DNA of 64,000 nucleotides from Pseudomonas sp. KUIN-1 (GCF_009176725.1 NZ_AP020337.1:3348001-3412000); one strand, 5' to 3'; positions 17,121 to 29,647 are shown, counted from the stretch's first letter. Translations and numbers: made by a program. The notes: generated from the sequence alone by a model not told the origin.

Positions 17121-18224
17121 ATGCATGATCCCCGTACAACTACCGACCTGTTTTCCCCCGTCACCCTGGGCTCCATGGAGCTGGCGAACCGTATTGTGAT
17201 GGCACCGGTAACACGCAGCCGCTATGGCGAGGATGGTGTTCCCAATGAACTGCACGCAACTTACTACGCACAACGCGCTACGGCAGGGCTGATCGTCGCC
17301 GAGGCGACAAACATTTCCGCTCAGGGTCGAGGCTATGCCGCGACACCGGGAATCTGGAGTGACCAACAAGTCGCAGGCTGGCGCCTGGTGACCGACGCTG
17401 TACATGCAGCAGGAGGCAAGATTGTCAGCCAGCTATGGCACGTGGGGCGATTTTCCAGTATCGACCTGCAACCCAACGGCGAGGCACCGGTAGCGCCTTC
17501 CGCCATCAAGGCCGAGGGCAATACCTACACCGCCGGCGGTTTTGTACCTGTCTCCATGCCGCGCGCACTGGAAACCGGCGAAATCCCCGGCATCATCGAG
17601 CAATACAAACACGCCGCAGAGAACGCCAAAAGGGCCGGTTTTGATGGCATTGAAGTCCATTCGGCCAACAGTTACCTGCTGGACCAGTTTCTGCGCGACT
17701 CGACCAATCAGCGCACCGACCAGTATGGCGGTTCGATAGAAAACCGCGCTCGCCTGACGCTGGAAGTCACCCAGGCCATCGTGGATATCTGGGGCAGTGA
17801 CCGCGTGGGTATTCGCTTGTCGCCCGTGACCCCCGACGCCGGTAATACGGCACCCGACAGCAACGTCATGGGCCTTCATGGCTACCTGATCCAGCAACTG
17901 AACACATTCAATCTGGCCTATCTGCACTTTGTCGAAGGCGCCACTGCCACCTCCCGTGAAGTGCCGGAGGGTGTCGACATGGATGCCCTGAGCGCCGGGT
18001 TCAACGGTCCGTTCATTGGCAATAACAACTATGACCTGAAGATGGCGATCGAGCGTCGGGCGCAGGGCAAGATCGACGCCGTGGCTTTCGGCCGCTTGTT
18101 CATATCCAACCCCGACCTCGTCGCCCGTCTGCGCCATGCTGCCGAGCTGACCATTGCACCACGTGAGTCGTACTACGGCGGCGGTGCCAAAGGCTATATC
18201 GACTGGCCAATGGGCAAGTACTAA
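17121..18224 (+). CDS. nemA: NemA, old yellow enzyme (N-ethylmaleimide reductase type)
   Basis: FMN-dependent, NADPH-using ene-reductase of 367 residues that reduces N-ethylmaleimide, nitroaromatics, nitrate esters and methylglyoxal-like electrophiles. The ATG at 17121 has GGAG 6 nt upstream; the ATG at 17109 would absorb that site. Family residues: APVTRSRY near residue 27, QLWHVGR near 104, GFDGIEVHSANSYLLDQFL near 173-191 with the His/Asn pair that binds substrate, and FGRLFISNPDL near the C-terminus for FMN phosphate. It is the regulated partner of NemR. Confidence 0.92.
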   Translation: MHDPRTTTDLFSPVTLGSMELANRIVMAPVTRSRYGEDGVPNELHATYYAQRATAGLIVAEATNISAQGRGYAATPGIWSDQQVAGWRLVTDAVHAAGGKIVSQLWHVGRFSSIDLQPNGEAPVAPSAIKAEGNTYTAGGFVPVSMPRALETGEIPGIIEQYKHAAENAKRAGFDGIEVHSANSYLLDQFLRDSTNQRTDQYGGSIENRARLTLEVTQAIVDIWGSDRVGIRLSPVTPDAGNTAPDSNVMGLHGYLIQQLNTFNLAYLHFVEGATATSREVPEGVDMDALSAGFNGPFIGNNNYDLKMAIERRAQGKIDAVAFGRLFISNPDLVARLRHAAELTIAPRESYYGGGAKGYIDWPMGKY

Positions 18225-18296
18225 GCCACTGCCGGCCTCCTCCCCTTCATCAATTCCCAGGATCCCGGAAATACCGCGACAAAGGAAAAACACCAC

Positions 18297-18431
18297 ATGA
18301 ATTATCTCGACAAGAAAACCGTAATCGTCACCGGCGCAGCAACAGCCAAAGCGCTTAACGAGATGGCCATTGCGCCTGAAGATATCAGCCGCGCAGTGGT
18401 CAGTTCCCAATCCAGGAGTAACACCCCATGA
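18297..18431 (+). pseudogene. Internally deleted short-chain dehydrogenase remnant
   Basis: A 44-codon frame with a good ribosome site (AAAGGAAAA). Its first 15 residues (MNYLDKKTVIVTGAA) are the beta-alpha opening of a classical SDR up to the start of the TGxxxGxG motif. The rest (NEMAIAPEDISRAVVSSQ) resembles the C-terminal region of such enzymes (xxEDIARAV). About 180-200 central residues, including the YxxxK active site, are missing in frame. The stop overlaps the next gene as TGA/ATG, so it may still act as a translated leader. The reading as an SDR remnant is inference from these two short matches. Confidence 0.6.
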
Positions 18432-18814
18432 GCAAGAACATCAAAGCCGTCCCGACCACCGATTACAACGCAGTTATCGCAACGGCCGGCAAGTACGTAG
18501 AAGGCTTGCGTACAGGCAGCGTTGCCACTATCGAGGAAGCCTTTCATAAAGATGCGGTGATGTATGGTTTCACCAATGGTCAACTGCTGGGTGGACCGAT
18601 CAGTAACCTGTACACCTTCGTCGAAACCAATGGTACCGCTCCAGACATCACAACGCGCCTGGACGTCCTTGCCATTACGCCCACCACGGCAGTGGTCCGG
18701 GTCGATATGGAAAAGGATGCTATTGGTGCGGACTACAACGACTACCTGACGCTGATCAAAATCGACGACAGCTGGAAAGTGATTGCCAAGGTCTACCATC
18801 AATTCGAAGGTTAA
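18428..18814 (+). CDS. NTF2-like (putative lumazine-binding/SnoaL-type) protein
   Basis: Small cone-fold protein of 128 residues: an N-terminal helix pair (YNAVIATAGKYVEGLRTGSVATIEEAFHKDAVMYG) followed by curved beta strands ending in DSWKVIAKVYHQFEG, the typical NTF2/SnoaL closing strand. No catalytic residues can be assigned. Members of this group often sit beside SDRs and OYEs. It overlaps the SDR remnant by 4 nt and is probably in the nemA transcript. Confidence 0.7.
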   Translation: MSKNIKAVPTTDYNAVIATAGKYVEGLRTGSVATIEEAFHKDAVMYGFTNGQLLGGPISNLYTFVETNGTAPDITTRLDVLAITPTTAVVRVDMEKDAIGADYNDYLTLIKIDDSWKVIAKVYHQFEG

Positions 18815-18875
18815 CGTGGCTGGAATGCGCCGATATTGCTGAGCGTCGGCGCACGGCCAACCAGAGGAAGATTTC

Positions 18876-19532
18876 ATGTCAAAAGTTTTTGTCATCGGCG
18901 CAGCCGGAAAGGTCGGCCAGCGCCTTCTGAAAAACCTTGGCGGCGGCGCTCATGAAGTGATCGCACTGCACCGTAAAGAACAACAGTCAGCGGCAATCAA
19001 AGCGACTGGCGCCATACCATTGCTCGGCAACCTCACCGATCTGGACGCTTCGCGATTGGCCGCTGCGATGACAGGCAGCGATGTCGTGGTTTTCACCGCC
19101 GGGGCTGGCGGCGCGGGCATTGAGCTGACCAATGCCATTGATGGCGAGGGCCTGGAAACCGCTGTTGATGCAGCCGTGCTTGCCGGGGTCAATCGCTTCC
19201 TGTTGGTGTCGGCATTTCCTGAAGCAGCACGAGGCACGGACACCTCCGCTGGCTTCGAGAATTACATGCGGGTGAAAAAACAAGCCGATGTGTATCTGGC
19301 CTCTTCCGCACTGGACTGGGTGATTCTCAGGCCAGGCACCCTGGTCGACAACCCGGGGACCGGTGAAGTCTGCGCAGGTCCGGCTATCGCATATGGCGAA
19401 GTACCGCGCGATGACGTAGCCGCTTTCCTGGCTGCACTGGTCGATCGACCCGGGATATCCCGCCAGATCATCGAACTGACTAAGGGCGCAACACCTATCA
19501 ACGAGGCATTGCGCACGCTCAGCCAGCGCTGA
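18876..19532 (+). CDS. Atypical SDR, NAD(P)-binding oxidoreductase (YwnB-like)
   Basis: NAD(P)-binding protein of 218 residues with the Rossmann opening VFVIGAAGKVGQRL (GxxGxxG). It follows the atypical-SDR pattern with LVSAFPEA and a YMRVKKQAD segment where YxxxK would be, and ends with a short C-terminal lobe (LRPGTLVDNPGTGEV). Similar proteins act on quinones, flavins or unknown substrates, or only bind NADP. It lies 61 nt after the NTF2-like gene on the same strand and ends 16 nt before a convergent OYE gene. Confidence 0.8.
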   Translation: MSKVFVIGAAGKVGQRLLKNLGGGAHEVIALHRKEQQSAAIKATGAIPLLGNLTDLDASRLAAAMTGSDVVVFTAGAGGAGIELTNAIDGEGLETAVDAAVLAGVNRFLLVSAFPEAARGTDTSAGFENYMRVKKQADVYLASSALDWVILRPGTLVDNPGTGEVCAGPAIAYGEVPRDDVAAFLAALVDRPGISRQIIELTKGATPINEALRTLSQR

Positions 19533-19548
19533 TGTTCGTCACAAACGA

Positions 19549-20646
19549 CTAGACCAGCTCACTGTCCTTGATGTTGGCAATCGGCCCGAGAATGGCTGGA
19601 TCGAAGTCGCGCAGTGGCGCGCCCTGACGCAACAACTCTGGCAGGTCCGGATTGACCAGCGCACCCTTGCCCACTGCGATGATGTCCGCACCCTGGCGAA
19701 GCACCTGGTCGGCTTTTTGCGGATCGTGCAGGCCGCCATTGGCGATCAGCGCAACATCCGGCGCGTAGCGACGGGCCAGTTCGACCAGGCTGGCTTGACC
19801 CTGGGTAAAGGCCGGCTGCCATGCTTCGTGTTCGGTCACATGGATGTAATCGACCCCGGCATCGGCCAGCGCAGCGAAAATGACTTCGGCATCGCCCTCG
19901 CCCCCGGCCCATTTGTGCTGAAAGTCGTTGACCTTGCCTTGTGAAAGACGCACGCCCACCGGTGCCTGCCCGGCGACCTTTTTCACTGCGGCGATGACCT
20001 CGAGCGTCAGTCGCAGGCGCTGTCCGACCTCACCGCCCCACTGATCGGTGCGCTGATTGCTGTAGTCGGTCAGAAACTGATCCAGCAGGTAGCCGTTCGC
20101 ACCATGTATCTCGACACCGTCAAAGCCTGCAGTGCCGATAGCCAGTTGCGCCGCGCGGGCGAACCCGTCAATGGCCTCGGCAATATCCTTGTCACTCATC
20201 GCTCGCGGAACCCGGTAGCTGCCCACGCCGTAATAGAACGCCATCTGTTCGCCCTTGGGACGAATGGCCGAAGGGCCCGCCGACTCGCTGACGAAGCGAT
20301 TGGCCTGGCTGAGTGCGCCGGCGTGCATGAGCTGCGCAATCATGACACTGCCATGCCGGTGCACAGCATCGGTCGTGGCACGCCATGCCTGCGCCTGCTC
20401 GTCATCAGTGAGCCCGGGCTGGAAGCGGTAGCCCTGGGAAAAACGGCGATCGGTGTAGTTGCCCTCGGTGATGATCAGGCCAAAACCGCCCTTGGCGAAC
20501 CGCTCGTAATAGCGCGTCATGGCCTGCGTTGCACTGCCCTGCTCGTCCGCGCTCACGCGTGTCATGGGCGCCACCGCAAACCTGTTCTTCAGTTTCAGAT
20601 GACCTCTGTCGAACGGGGCTGTAACGTGTTTGTTTGTCTCGCTCAT
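19549..20646 (-). CDS. NADH:flavin oxidoreductase, old-yellow-enzyme family
   Basis: Second OYE paralogue, 365 residues, divergent in sequence from NemA. AVAPMTRVSADEQG near residue 24 resembles the YqjM-like class in that segment. FMN and substrate residues are seen in QLMHAGALS near 105, GFDGVEIHGANGYLLDQFL near 175 and VGKGALVNPDLP near 330. It should reduce activated alkenes with an unknown natural substrate. It is divergent from the LysR gene at 20786, its probable regulator, and convergent with the SDR at 19532. Confidence 0.85.
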   Translation of the reverse strand: MSETNKHVTAPFDRGHLKLKNRFAVAPMTRVSADEQGSATQAMTRYYERFAKGGFGLIITEGNYTDRRFSQGYRFQPGLTDDEQAQAWRATTDAVHRHGSVMIAQLMHAGALSQANRFVSESAGPSAIRPKGEQMAFYYGVGSYRVPRAMSDKDIAEAIDGFARAAQLAIGTAGFDGVEIHGANGYLLDQFLTDYSNQRTDQWGGEVGQRLRLTLEVIAAVKKVAGQAPVGVRLSQGKVNDFQHKWAGGEGDAEVIFAALADAGVDYIHVTEHEAWQPAFTQGQASLVELARRYAPDVALIANGGLHDPQKADQVLRQGADIIAVGKGALVNPDLPELLRQGAPLRDFDPAILGPIANIKDSELV

Positions 20647-20673
20647 GCTTCAAATCCTCACTGTGCAGACCGG

Positions 20674-20690
20674 CTGCGGATTGCCCGCAG
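20674..20690. promoter_or_regulatory. Dyad in the OYE/LysR divergent region
   Basis: CTGCGG (20674-20679) and CCGCAG (20685-20690) with a 5-nt spacer lie in the 139-nt region between the divergent genes. It does not fit T-N11-A, so assignment as a LysR site is weak. Confidence 0.25.
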
Positions 20691-20785
20691 TCATTGACAG
20701 AACCTGCAGTAACGGTAAGGGCTGGCGCAGCCCATTGGAACCCGGCCGTGCAGATAAGGCGCTTTAACGATAATGGATAGAATCC

Positions 20786-21670
20786 ATGCAAATATCTGAT
20801 ATAGAGGTGTTCGCCGCCATTGCTTCCAGCAGGAGTCTGTCGGAAGCGGCGCGTCGACTCGGGTTGTCGCCGATGGCCATCTCCAGGCGTCTGGCTGCGC
20901 TGGAAAACGACCTGGGCGTCAGGCTGGTGCACCGCACAACCCGCTCGGCATCACTGACGCCGGAGGGCGAAGTGTTTCTGCCGCACGCCAAAACCATGCT
21001 GCACGCCAGCGAAACCGCCCGCGCGACGCTGAAAGCCGATGCCGGTACAGCCAGTGGCGTACTGCGAGTCACAGCACCCAGCGTGTTTGGTCAGACCGTC
21101 ATCATGCCGCTGCTGCCAGCCTTGATGCAGGACAATCCGGCACTGAGTATCGACCTGACGCTGTCGGACAGCATCGTGGACATCGCCGGGCTGGGCATCG
21201 ATGTCGCCATCCGAATCGCTACGATACGTGACTCCGCCCTGGTGGCCAGATCGCTGGCGCCCAACCCTCGGGTCGTGTGTGCAAGCCCCGACTACCTGGC
21301 GCGGCACGGCCAGCCATCGGTACTGGACGAACTCCGCCAACACCCGTGCATCACCTTGCATGCGATGCCTTACTGGCCGTTCATCAGAGAGGGCGAGCCG
21401 GTGGCCATCCGCGCGCAAGGGGCGTTCTCGGCCAACAGCGTCGAAGCGGTGCGCACGGCGTGCAAACAGGGCCTGGGGCTGGCCATGCTGACCTATTGGG
21501 ACGTTCAGCAGGAAATCCGTGAAGGCAGCCTTCAACAGATAAACTTTGAGGATGTCATCCCCGAGCAGCTGTCGGTGACGGCCGTATTGCCAACCCGCCA
21601 GCGCGTACCTCACCGGGTACGCCTGTTCGTTGACCGTCTTGAAGCAGAGCTCAACAAGAATGCGGTTTGA
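20786..21670 (+). CDS. LysR-family regulator (CrgA/AaeR-like)
   Basis: Regulator of 294 residues. The winged helix covers residues 1-60 (RSLSEAARRLGLSPMAISRRLAALENDLGVRLVHRTTRSASLTPEG, the CrgA-group block). The effector domain from about residue 90 contains the SDSIVDIAGLGIDVAIRIATIRDSALVARSLAPN signature of this group. Members typically control a divergent NAD(P)H oxidoreductase in response to quinones or aromatic aldehydes, here the OYE at 20646. Confidence 0.85.
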   Translation: MQISDIEVFAAIASSRSLSEAARRLGLSPMAISRRLAALENDLGVRLVHRTTRSASLTPEGEVFLPHAKTMLHASETARATLKADAGTASGVLRVTAPSVFGQTVIMPLLPALMQDNPALSIDLTLSDSIVDIAGLGIDVAIRIATIRDSALVARSLAPNPRVVCASPDYLARHGQPSVLDELRQHPCITLHAMPYWPFIREGEPVAIRAQGAFSANSVEAVRTACKQGLGLAMLTYWDVQQEIREGSLQQINFEDVIPEQLSVTAVLPTRQRVPHRVRLFVDRLEAELNKNAV

Positions 21671-21737
21671 AGCAAGGTGTCAGTGTCCCTGACGTTTCGC
21701 TGGCGCTGAAGTTATTTTTCAAACACCCGTTGTAGAC

Positions 21738-22694
21738 TCAAGGCGCAACCTGTATCGGCTCAAACCGGCTGCAGTTTCGCCCCTCATGCTTGGCCCGGTA
21801 CAAGGCCCGGTCGGCTTCCGCCAGCAACGCTATGGCGATCGAGTCAGGTGCAAGGCCGATTGCAGCGCCCGGGCTCGGGACGGGCAGCGCACCAGCCTCC
21901 AGACTTGCTACCCCCACCGACACGGTCACCCGGCCGAAGTCACTGGTTTCATGGGGCTTGTTGAGGCCATGAATGTGCTGCACGATTTCATCCGCCAGAC
22001 GACAGGCGCCCTCTGCCCCGGTATCCGGCAACAGCACGGCAAACTCCTCGCCCCCATAACGAGCTACCAGATCGGTCGACCTGTGCACGCACTTTTTCAA
22101 GGCGTGGGCGATGGCAATCAGGCACTCATCGCCTTGCAAATGGCCATAGTGATCGTTGTAACGTTTGAAGAAATCGATGTCGAGCAACAGCAGCGAAAAC
22201 GCACCTTGGTTGCGCCGCATGCGCAGCCATTCGCGCGCGATACTCTCGTCGAGGAAACGCCGATTGGCCAGCCCCGTCAGCCCATCGGTCTGGGCCAGCA
22301 GGTTGAGCTGGTCCATCGCCATTTTCAGGCGCAGGTGGGTCTTTACTCGCGCCGTGACGATCAAAGGCTGAATAGGCTTGCCGATGAAATCCACCGCCCC
22401 CAGCGCCAGTCCGGCTTCCTCGATACGGGTTTCGGTGTGGCTGGTGATGAAGATGACGGGAACGTCTTCCAGCAATTGATCGGCCTTGAGCGTCTCACAG
22501 ACTTCAAAACCGCTCATTCCGGGCATCTCGGCGTCGAGAAGGATAAGGTCAGGACGCATTTCCCGGACCATCTTCAAGGCCTGGGCACCGCCCGTGGCAA
22601 AACGAATCTGCCCCAGACCGTTCAGAATTTTGCTCAATACGCGAATGGCGGAAATATCATCATCGACAATCAGCAGGCTAGGTACAGGTTGCAT
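21738..22694 (-). CDS. Response regulator with diguanylate cyclase (REC-GGDEF)
   Basis: Cytoplasmic c-di-GMP synthase of 318 residues. The receiver domain (1-125) has the acidic pair D11/D12, phosphoacceptor aspartate in ILLDAEMPG (about D54) and the conserved K in GKPIQP. A short linker leads to the GGDEF domain (about 135-310), with active-site GGEEF and the inhibitory RxxD site (RSTD) five residues before it. Catalysis and product feedback both appear intact. It lies 18 nt after the hybrid kinase with a good AGGAG site, so the two form an operon and the kinase probably phosphorylates this protein. Confidence 0.92.
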   Translation of the reverse strand: MQPVPSLLIVDDDISAIRVLSKILNGLGQIRFATGGAQALKMVREMRPDLILLDAEMPGMSGFEVCETLKADQLLEDVPVIFITSHTETRIEEAGLALGAVDFIGKPIQPLIVTARVKTHLRLKMAMDQLNLLAQTDGLTGLANRRFLDESIAREWLRMRRNQGAFSLLLLDIDFFKRYNDHYGHLQGDECLIAIAHALKKCVHRSTDLVARYGGEEFAVLLPDTGAEGACRLADEIVQHIHGLNKPHETSDFGRVTVSVGVASLEAGALPVPSPGAAIGLAPDSIAIALLAEADRALYRAKHEGRNCSRFEPIQVAP

Positions 22695-22712
22695 GGTGGG
22701 TGACGCTCCTTT

Positions 22713-26774
<4,062 letters not shown>

Positions 26775-27216
26775 CAATCAGACACTCGTTTTCAATCCTG
26801 AATACCGGGAGGTGACCAGAGGACACCGTCCGCCTGCCCTGGCGCGTGTCTGCGACCTCAAGCGTAGATTGTCTTCGACCAAGCGCCAGTGACGTCGCCA
26901 TGGCTGCCGGTTTATCGCGCGCGCGGCCGCACGGCCTCTGTCAGCAGCCACCTGCAACTCATGGAATCGACCCAGCAGATGGCTAAATGATAGTTATCCT
27001 TTTCTTAAGGAAACCTTAGCGCCTTTATCGACTGAGCACAGGCACGACTTGACAAGCCATCAGTGCCTTATTTATGCGGGTGTGTTCGACAGGTTGCGGT
27101 GTACGACGAAGGAAGGAAGGAAGTTGATCGGGCCCGGTCATGCTGGCCAGCCCGGCGGTTTCAGCTTGAATCGTAAGCTTGTTCAGCGTAGCCAGTGCGA
27201 TTGCCGCTCATGCAGT
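26775..27216. other. Gene-free region upstream of the hybrid kinase
   Basis: About 440 nt with no supported gene. It should hold the kinase promoter; the AT-rich part at 26985-27020 is a candidate region. A 61-codon frame from a TTG at 27049 has no family resemblance and no ribosome site. Confidence 0.6.
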
Positions 27217-27243
27217 AAAACGAACCGGCATTGAGCCGGTTCG
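27217..27243 (-). terminator. Intrinsic terminator of the solute-binding protein gene
   Basis: On the minus strand CGAACCGGC and GCCGGTTCG form a perfect 9-bp stem with a TCAAT loop, followed by TTTTAC, 32 nt after the stop of the gene ending at 27275. Confidence 0.85.
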
Positions 27244-27274
27244 CCATTCAGTCAATACCGTCAGGCCTCTGCCA

Positions 27275-28063
27275 TCAAGGCTTCCAGCTTCCGCCTTCGA
27301 CGATGACCGCGTTGGGGTCTGTGCCCTCGGCCAGTTCCGGGCGTACATACTGGTCGTAGAGCTTGAGCAGGTATTTCTCTTCGCCCAGTCTGGCCAGTTC
27401 GGTATTGACCCAGTCGCGCAGCTCGATATTGCCTTTTTTGACTGCAGGGGCGATTGGCGCTTCGTCACCGAGTTTCTGCTCCAGCACGCGGTAGCCGGGG
27501 TTTTTCTTCGCCCAGCTGAACAGCACCAGATTGTCCTGCGCATAGGCATCGCCACGACCATTGGCCAGCGCCTGCAGCGACTCGGAGTTTTTCTCGAATT
27601 TCAGCACTTTCCAGTCAGGGTGATTTTTCGTCAGCCAGATATCAGCGGTGATGCCGGTGGTGACGATGGTGGTCTTGCTCGCCAGATCGTCCAGGGTCTT
27701 GACCGGGCTGGCTTGCGGCACCAGCGCCTGGACTGCAACACGCAGATTCGGATGGGTGAAATCCACCGCCTCCCGACGTTCCGGCGTGACGGTCATGTTG
27801 GCCAGAATCAAATCTACCTTGTCACTCTGCAGAAACGGTATGCGGCTGGCGGGCTCGACCACCACGAACTCGACCTTCTTCTCGTCGCCCAGCAGGTCCT
27901 TGGCGAAACGCTTGCCCAGGTCAGTGTCGAAACCGACGTACTGGCCCTGCTCGTTGACGAAGCCAAAAGGCGGTTTATCGCTGAACACGCCGACAATCAG
28001 CTTGTCACGGGCCTTGATGGTTTCCAGGTAGCTGCTGGACGGTGAAGGGGCAGCCTTGGCCAC
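27275..28063 (-). CDS. Polar amino-acid type ABC solute-binding protein, apparently lacking its signal peptide
   Basis: Family 3 solute-binding protein, 262 residues from a GTG at 28063. The mature domain is complete: ARDKLIVGVFSDKPPFGF opens lobe 1, VDLILANMTVTPERREAVDF is the family signature, and the sequence runs to the usual C-terminus. The reading frame is closed by a TGA at 28094-28096, no ATG lies between, and no hydrophobic leader appears in any frame just upstream. The residues read upstream of GTG (SEQKPVAKAAPSPSSS) look like the linker that follows a signal or lipobox. The 5' end is therefore probably lost or altered, and the product would stay in the cytoplasm. No permease or ATPase gene adjoins it. 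Confidence 0.75.
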   Translation of the reverse strand: MAKAAPSPSSSYLETIKARDKLIVGVFSDKPPFGFVNEQGQYVGFDTDLGKRFAKDLLGDEKKVEFVVVEPASRIPFLQSDKVDLILANMTVTPERREAVDFTHPNLRVAVQALVPQASPVKTLDDLASKTTIVTTGITADIWLTKNHPDWKVLKFEKNSESLQALANGRGDAYAQDNLVLFSWAKKNPGYRVLEQKLGDEAPIAPAVKKGNIELRDWVNTELARLGEEKYLLKLYDQYVRPELAEGTDPNAVIVEGGSWKP

Positions 28064-28404
28064 GGGCTTCTGTTCGGAATGCGTAATCGAAGGTCATTGC
28101 TGGCCTTCCACATCGGGATAAACGGACAGAAAACACATCAGGCAGGGCCTTGAACTTACGTATTGATATATAGCTTAACCTTATGTTTTACATAAAATTA
28201 ATACCTTTTTAGCATAAGCATAGCGCGAAAAAGGTGCCTGCCTGGGCGCCCCATACGCGTCACGTGCCAGTATCAAGTGGAATGAACACTTGCCCAATCA
28301 GTATGTGTGGGGCTCCATGAATTGGCGGTAGCGGGTTCTGCAAAACCGGATTGGCCCGAGGTGATGCAGGGCGTCTGCCTGGCTGGAATGTCTTCGCGAA
28401 GACG
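28064..28404. other. Gene-free, AT-rich gap
   Basis: 341 nt without a supported gene. An AT-rich stretch at 28150-28225 could be a promoter. The 14-bp palindrome GTCTTCGCGAAGAC lies at 28390-28403, just after the stop of the LysR gene on the minus strand, with no T-run. If the gene at 28063 lost its start, the missing sequence was here. Confidence 0.5.
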
Positions 28405-29307
28405 CTACTGCCAGTGCTCACACAACCGCACCAGCTCATCAACCACATACCTCACCTTGGGCCGCAAGTGAGAAACCCTGGGCCATACGGCATGTACTTC
28501 AACGGGCTCTGGTTCATAGCCTGCCAGCACCTCAACCAGTCGGCCCGCGTCAATGTCGTCCTTGAACAGGCAGCGCGGCATCTGGCACAGGCCGACGCCG
28601 GCGACGGCTGCCAGGATCATGGCCTCGCCATCGCCGATCTGATGTGCGGAAGGTGGCGCGTAGCGAACCGTTTCCTGATCTTCATTGACTCGCCAGGAGA
28701 GTGGTTGGCCCCGTCGATGGCCGACGATGCAATGGTGACGATTCAGATCTTCCAGGGTGTCAGGTACGCCAAAACGGGCCAGATAACTCGGCGCGGCGCA
28801 AATAGCCCAGCGTTGTCGCGCAAGCCGGCGAGCAACAAGGCCGCTGGTATCCTTGAGTTCTCCAAAACGAACCAGCAGGTCGATCCCCTCTTCAATCGGA
28901 TCGACCAAGTGGTCAGAAAAAGTCATATTCAACTGCAGCGCGGGATACTTGTTAGCGATTTCAAATAACAACGGGGCGACAACCCGGCGCCCGAATGCCA
29001 CGGGTATATCGATGCGCAATCGTCCGGACGGTTCGCGGGTTCCCGGAGCCAATCCGCTTTCAGCCGCACCTATTTCTTCGAGCGCGTTCGAGCAGGCGAT
29101 GAAATAGGCATCGCCATCAGCAGTCAGAGATATTCGACGGGTAGAGCGATGAAACAGCTGGACGCCCAGTCGCGCTTCAAGCCGGGCTATGGATTTGCCG
29201 ACGGCCGATTTCGAAATACCCAGTCGCCCGGCTGCCTCGGTAAAGCTATTCGAACGCGCTGCCACCACAAAGGTGATGACGCCTTGGAACGAGTCTATGG
29301 GAATCAT
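28405..29307 (-). CDS. LysR-family regulator (CrgA-like) of the tautomerase group
   Basis: Regulator of 300 residues. The winged helix (NSFTEAAGRLGISKSAVGKSIARLEARLGVQLFHRSTRRISLT) covers residues 18-63. The effector domain holds SDHLVDPIEEGIDLLVRFGELKDTSGLVARRLA, which marks the CrgA group. It diverges from the tautomerase-led gene row at 29450, and a T-N11-A dyad lies between, so it probably controls that row and itself. Confidence 0.87.
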   Translation of the reverse strand: MIPIDSFQGVITFVVAARSNSFTEAAGRLGISKSAVGKSIARLEARLGVQLFHRSTRRISLTADGDAYFIACSNALEEIGAAESGLAPGTREPSGRLRIDIPVAFGRRVVAPLLFEIANKYPALQLNMTFSDHLVDPIEEGIDLLVRFGELKDTSGLVARRLARQRWAICAAPSYLARFGVPDTLEDLNRHHCIVGHRRGQPLSWRVNEDQETVRYAPPSAHQIGDGEAMILAAVAGVGLCQMPRCLFKDDIDAGRLVEVLAGYEPEPVEVHAVWPRVSHLRPKVRYVVDELVRLCEHWQ

Positions 29308-29330
29308 AACCGCCCTGAAAAGTAGACAAT

Positions 29331-29351
29331 AACTCTACCCACTTTAGAGTT
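29331..29351. promoter_or_regulatory. LysR-type operator (T-N11-A dyad)
   Basis: AACTCTA at 29331-29337 and TAGAGTT at 29345-29351 form a perfect 7-bp dyad with a 7-nt spacer. T at 29334 and A at 29346 fit T-N11-A. A wider dyad CTGAAA/TTTCAG (29315-29320 and 29350-29355) surrounds it. It lies 24 nt before the LysR start. Confidence 0.6.
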
Positions 29352-29449
29352 TCAGGCAGTTTATCGCCAGACACTTCTACCCTAGCATGGCGGTATGTCT
29401 CTGGCTGATCACATCAGACCGAGTTTTCAATCCCAAACAGGAATACATC

Positions 29450-29647
29450 ATGCCCGTCGTACGCGTCAGCTGGTTCGAAGGTAAAGAGCATGCTCAGAAA
29501 GCCGCCGTAGCTGCTGAAATCACCGAAAGCATCGTCAAAAACACGGGGACTCCCGCCGAATACATCTACGTCATTTTCGAAGACGTAGCACCGTCGGATT
29601 GGGCAGGTGCGGGCAAATTGTTCGGTGAAACTCCCGCCACGCCCTGA
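29450..29647 (+). CDS. 4-oxalocrotonate tautomerase-family protein
   Basis: Small tautomerase of 65 residues. The start at 29450 (AGGA upstream) gives MPVVRVSW, placing the catalytic Pro directly after the initiator Met as the family requires; the longer open frame would bury that proline. The length and the NTGTPAEYIYVIFEDV segment fit the 4-OT/DmpI group. It may isomerise a ring-cleavage or quinone-derived keto-enol. It is the first gene of a row controlled by the divergent LysR. Confidence 0.85.
   Translation: MPVVRVSWFEGKEHAQKAAVAAEITESIVKNTGTPAEYIYVIFEDVAPSDWAGAGKLFGETPATP

Noticed and set aside
27049-27234. 61-codon frame in the gap upstream of the hybrid kinase
   Set aside because: It starts with TTG without a ribosome site and ends within the terminator of the neighbouring gene.
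28390-28403. GTCTTCGCGAAGAC palindrome as a REP element
   Set aside because: A single short palindrome without the conserved REP head or a second copy nearby; recorded only as part of the gap.
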